Shown here: positions 5,576 to 6,273 of the stretch, piece by piece | Layout of the letters: each line of letters opens with the position of its first letter | How positions within the stretch are numbered: position 1 is the stretch's first letter | From: Chloroflexota bacterium | GTDB lineage: Bacteria; Chloroflexota; Dehalococcoidia; Dehalococcoidales; RBG-16-60-22 | Direction of reading: 5' to 3' | NCBI GenBank assembly: GCA_025358235.1 | Contig: JANYKH010000101.1 | Coordinates: 1 to 6,273 of the forward strand | Length of the DNA stretch: 6,273 bases | Program-made: the position numbers and the translations under genes | Notes under the pieces: model-generated | What the model was told of the DNA's origin: nothing | Database searches by the model: none | Seen by the model: the letters and a program-made list of their open reading frames with translations, nothing else

Positions 5576-6273
5576 CTATTTCGACTCGGCCTTCCAATGG
5601 CTGTACGAAGATTGTGTGCGGCGCCTCAAGCTGAGCAGATATTCAAAAATTGCCTCGCCGTTGCGGGCGCGCGCCTGGTCGTATTTTTCATAATGAATAA
5701 TCTCTTTGATATCGCGGCGGACACCGGGTTCGGAGGGTTTGGCGGGATAACCGATCGGCACCAGAGTATGGATAATTAGTTCGTCCGGTACGTTCAAGAG
5801 TTCTTTCATTTTACGTTCAACCGCATAGTTGACGCTGGCCCATTGAGACCCGAGTCCTGCCGCAGCGATGGCGAGTTGCAGGATTTGGGTGGCATTAGCC
5901 ATGTTCTTTAACGAATGTGCGCCGGTGCCACCTTCATGCGGCAAATACTGAGATACCAGGACGGAAGCCTGGGTGGTGCGCGGATCGCCCAGCATCACCA
6001 CAACCACAGGCGCGTCACGCCAACCGGTGGGGGCAGTGCCGGGGCCGTCTACCATGTTCCGGTGGCGGGCCTCGGGAATACGGGTTTTTTCGATGGGCCA
6101 GACAGTGTTAATCCGCAGGTAGTCCATCATGTCCGCCATTTTATTAATGGTAGCCTTGTCTTTAACGACGATAAATTCCCACGGCTGGGCGTTAGCGCCT
6201 GATTGAGCCCAGTGAGCTGCATCCAGTGCTTTCTCAATTATCCCATCTGGAATTGGCTTATTCAGGAACTTGC
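5576..6273 (-). CDS. Nitroreductase-family FMN oxidoreductase (5' end cut by window edge)
   Basis: The frame is open from the right edge to a TAG stop at 5576-5578, giving 231 visible residues (first full codon at 6271). An internal ATG at 6139 is not the real start, because conserved family sequence lies before it: PIPDGIIEKALDAAHWAQSG, then the FMN-binding SGANAQPWEFIVV (24-36 of the visible part). Further family marks are LKNMANATQILQLAIAAAGLGSQW (121-144) and VPIGYPAKPSEPGVRRDIKEIIHYEKY (171-197). The typical Cys or Ser in GLGSxW is Gln here. These enzymes bind FMN as homodimers and reduce nitro groups, quinones, enones or similar acceptors with NAD(P)H. It lies on the same strand as the other genes but is separated from marR by 126 nt and a strong stem-loop, so it may be a separate transcript. 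The true substrate and any link to the catabolic genes are unknown. Confidence 0.92.
   Translation of the reverse strand, partial: KFLNKPIPDGIIEKALDAAHWAQSGANAQPWEFIVVKDKATINKMADMMDYLRINTVWPIEKTRIPEARHRNMVDGPGTAPTGWRDAPVVVVMLGDPRTTQASVLVSQYLPHEGGTGAHSLKNMANATQILQLAIAAAGLGSQWASVNYAVERKMKELLNVPDELIIHTLVPIGYPAKPSEPGVRRDIKEIIHYEKYDQARARNGEAIFEYLLSLRRRTQSSYSHWKAESK

Noticed and set aside
6137..6139. ATG as the start of the nitroreductase
   Set aside because: At least 44 upstream codons are open and encode the conserved FMN-binding N-terminal motif, so the true start is beyond the right edge.

Overview
All recognisable genes in this window lie on the minus strand, so transcription runs from high to low coordinates. 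In that order they are: a nitroreductase cut by the right edge, a MarR-family regulator, a thiolase-like protein, a DUF35 (zinc ribbon plus OB-fold) acyl-CoA-binding protein, a CaiB/class III CoA-transferase, and a thiamine diphosphate (ThDP)-dependent enzyme cut by the left edge. There are no RNA genes, insertion sequences or CRISPR arrays that I can see.

The organism is a bacterium with middling G+C by eye, and several of the genes have strong GGAGG-type ribosome binding sites. The gene set (class III CoA-transferase, DUF35 plus thiolase, ThDP lyase) is typical of bacteria that degrade organic acids, often anaerobes such as Peptococcaceae-like Firmicutes or Desulfobacterota. That placement is inference and weak.

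Region by region: 5576-6273 holds the nitroreductase. 5450-5575 is an intergenic region with a perfect 12-bp inverted repeat and, next to the MarR start, a GAGTATACTC palindrome. 4931-5449 is marR. 3258-4856 holds the thiolase-like/DUF35 pair, 24 nt apart. 1976-3196 is the CoA-transferase, ending in a stem-loop over its stop codon. 1773-1975 is a leader with a second, related inverted repeat. 1-1772 is the ThDP enzyme, starting at GTG.

The five genes from marR to the ThDP enzyme look like one regulated catabolic locus. The CoA-transferase would make an acyl-CoA, and the thiolase-like/DUF35 pair would cleave a CoA thioester. The ThDP enzyme would cleave or form a C-C bond next to a carbonyl. 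The most notable point is that the thiolase-like protein seems to lack all three standard thiolase catalytic residues. With its DUF35 partner, it therefore resembles the retro-aldolase type (Ltp2 with the ChsH2 DUF35 domain) more than a true thiolase. The substrate cannot be read from the sequence.
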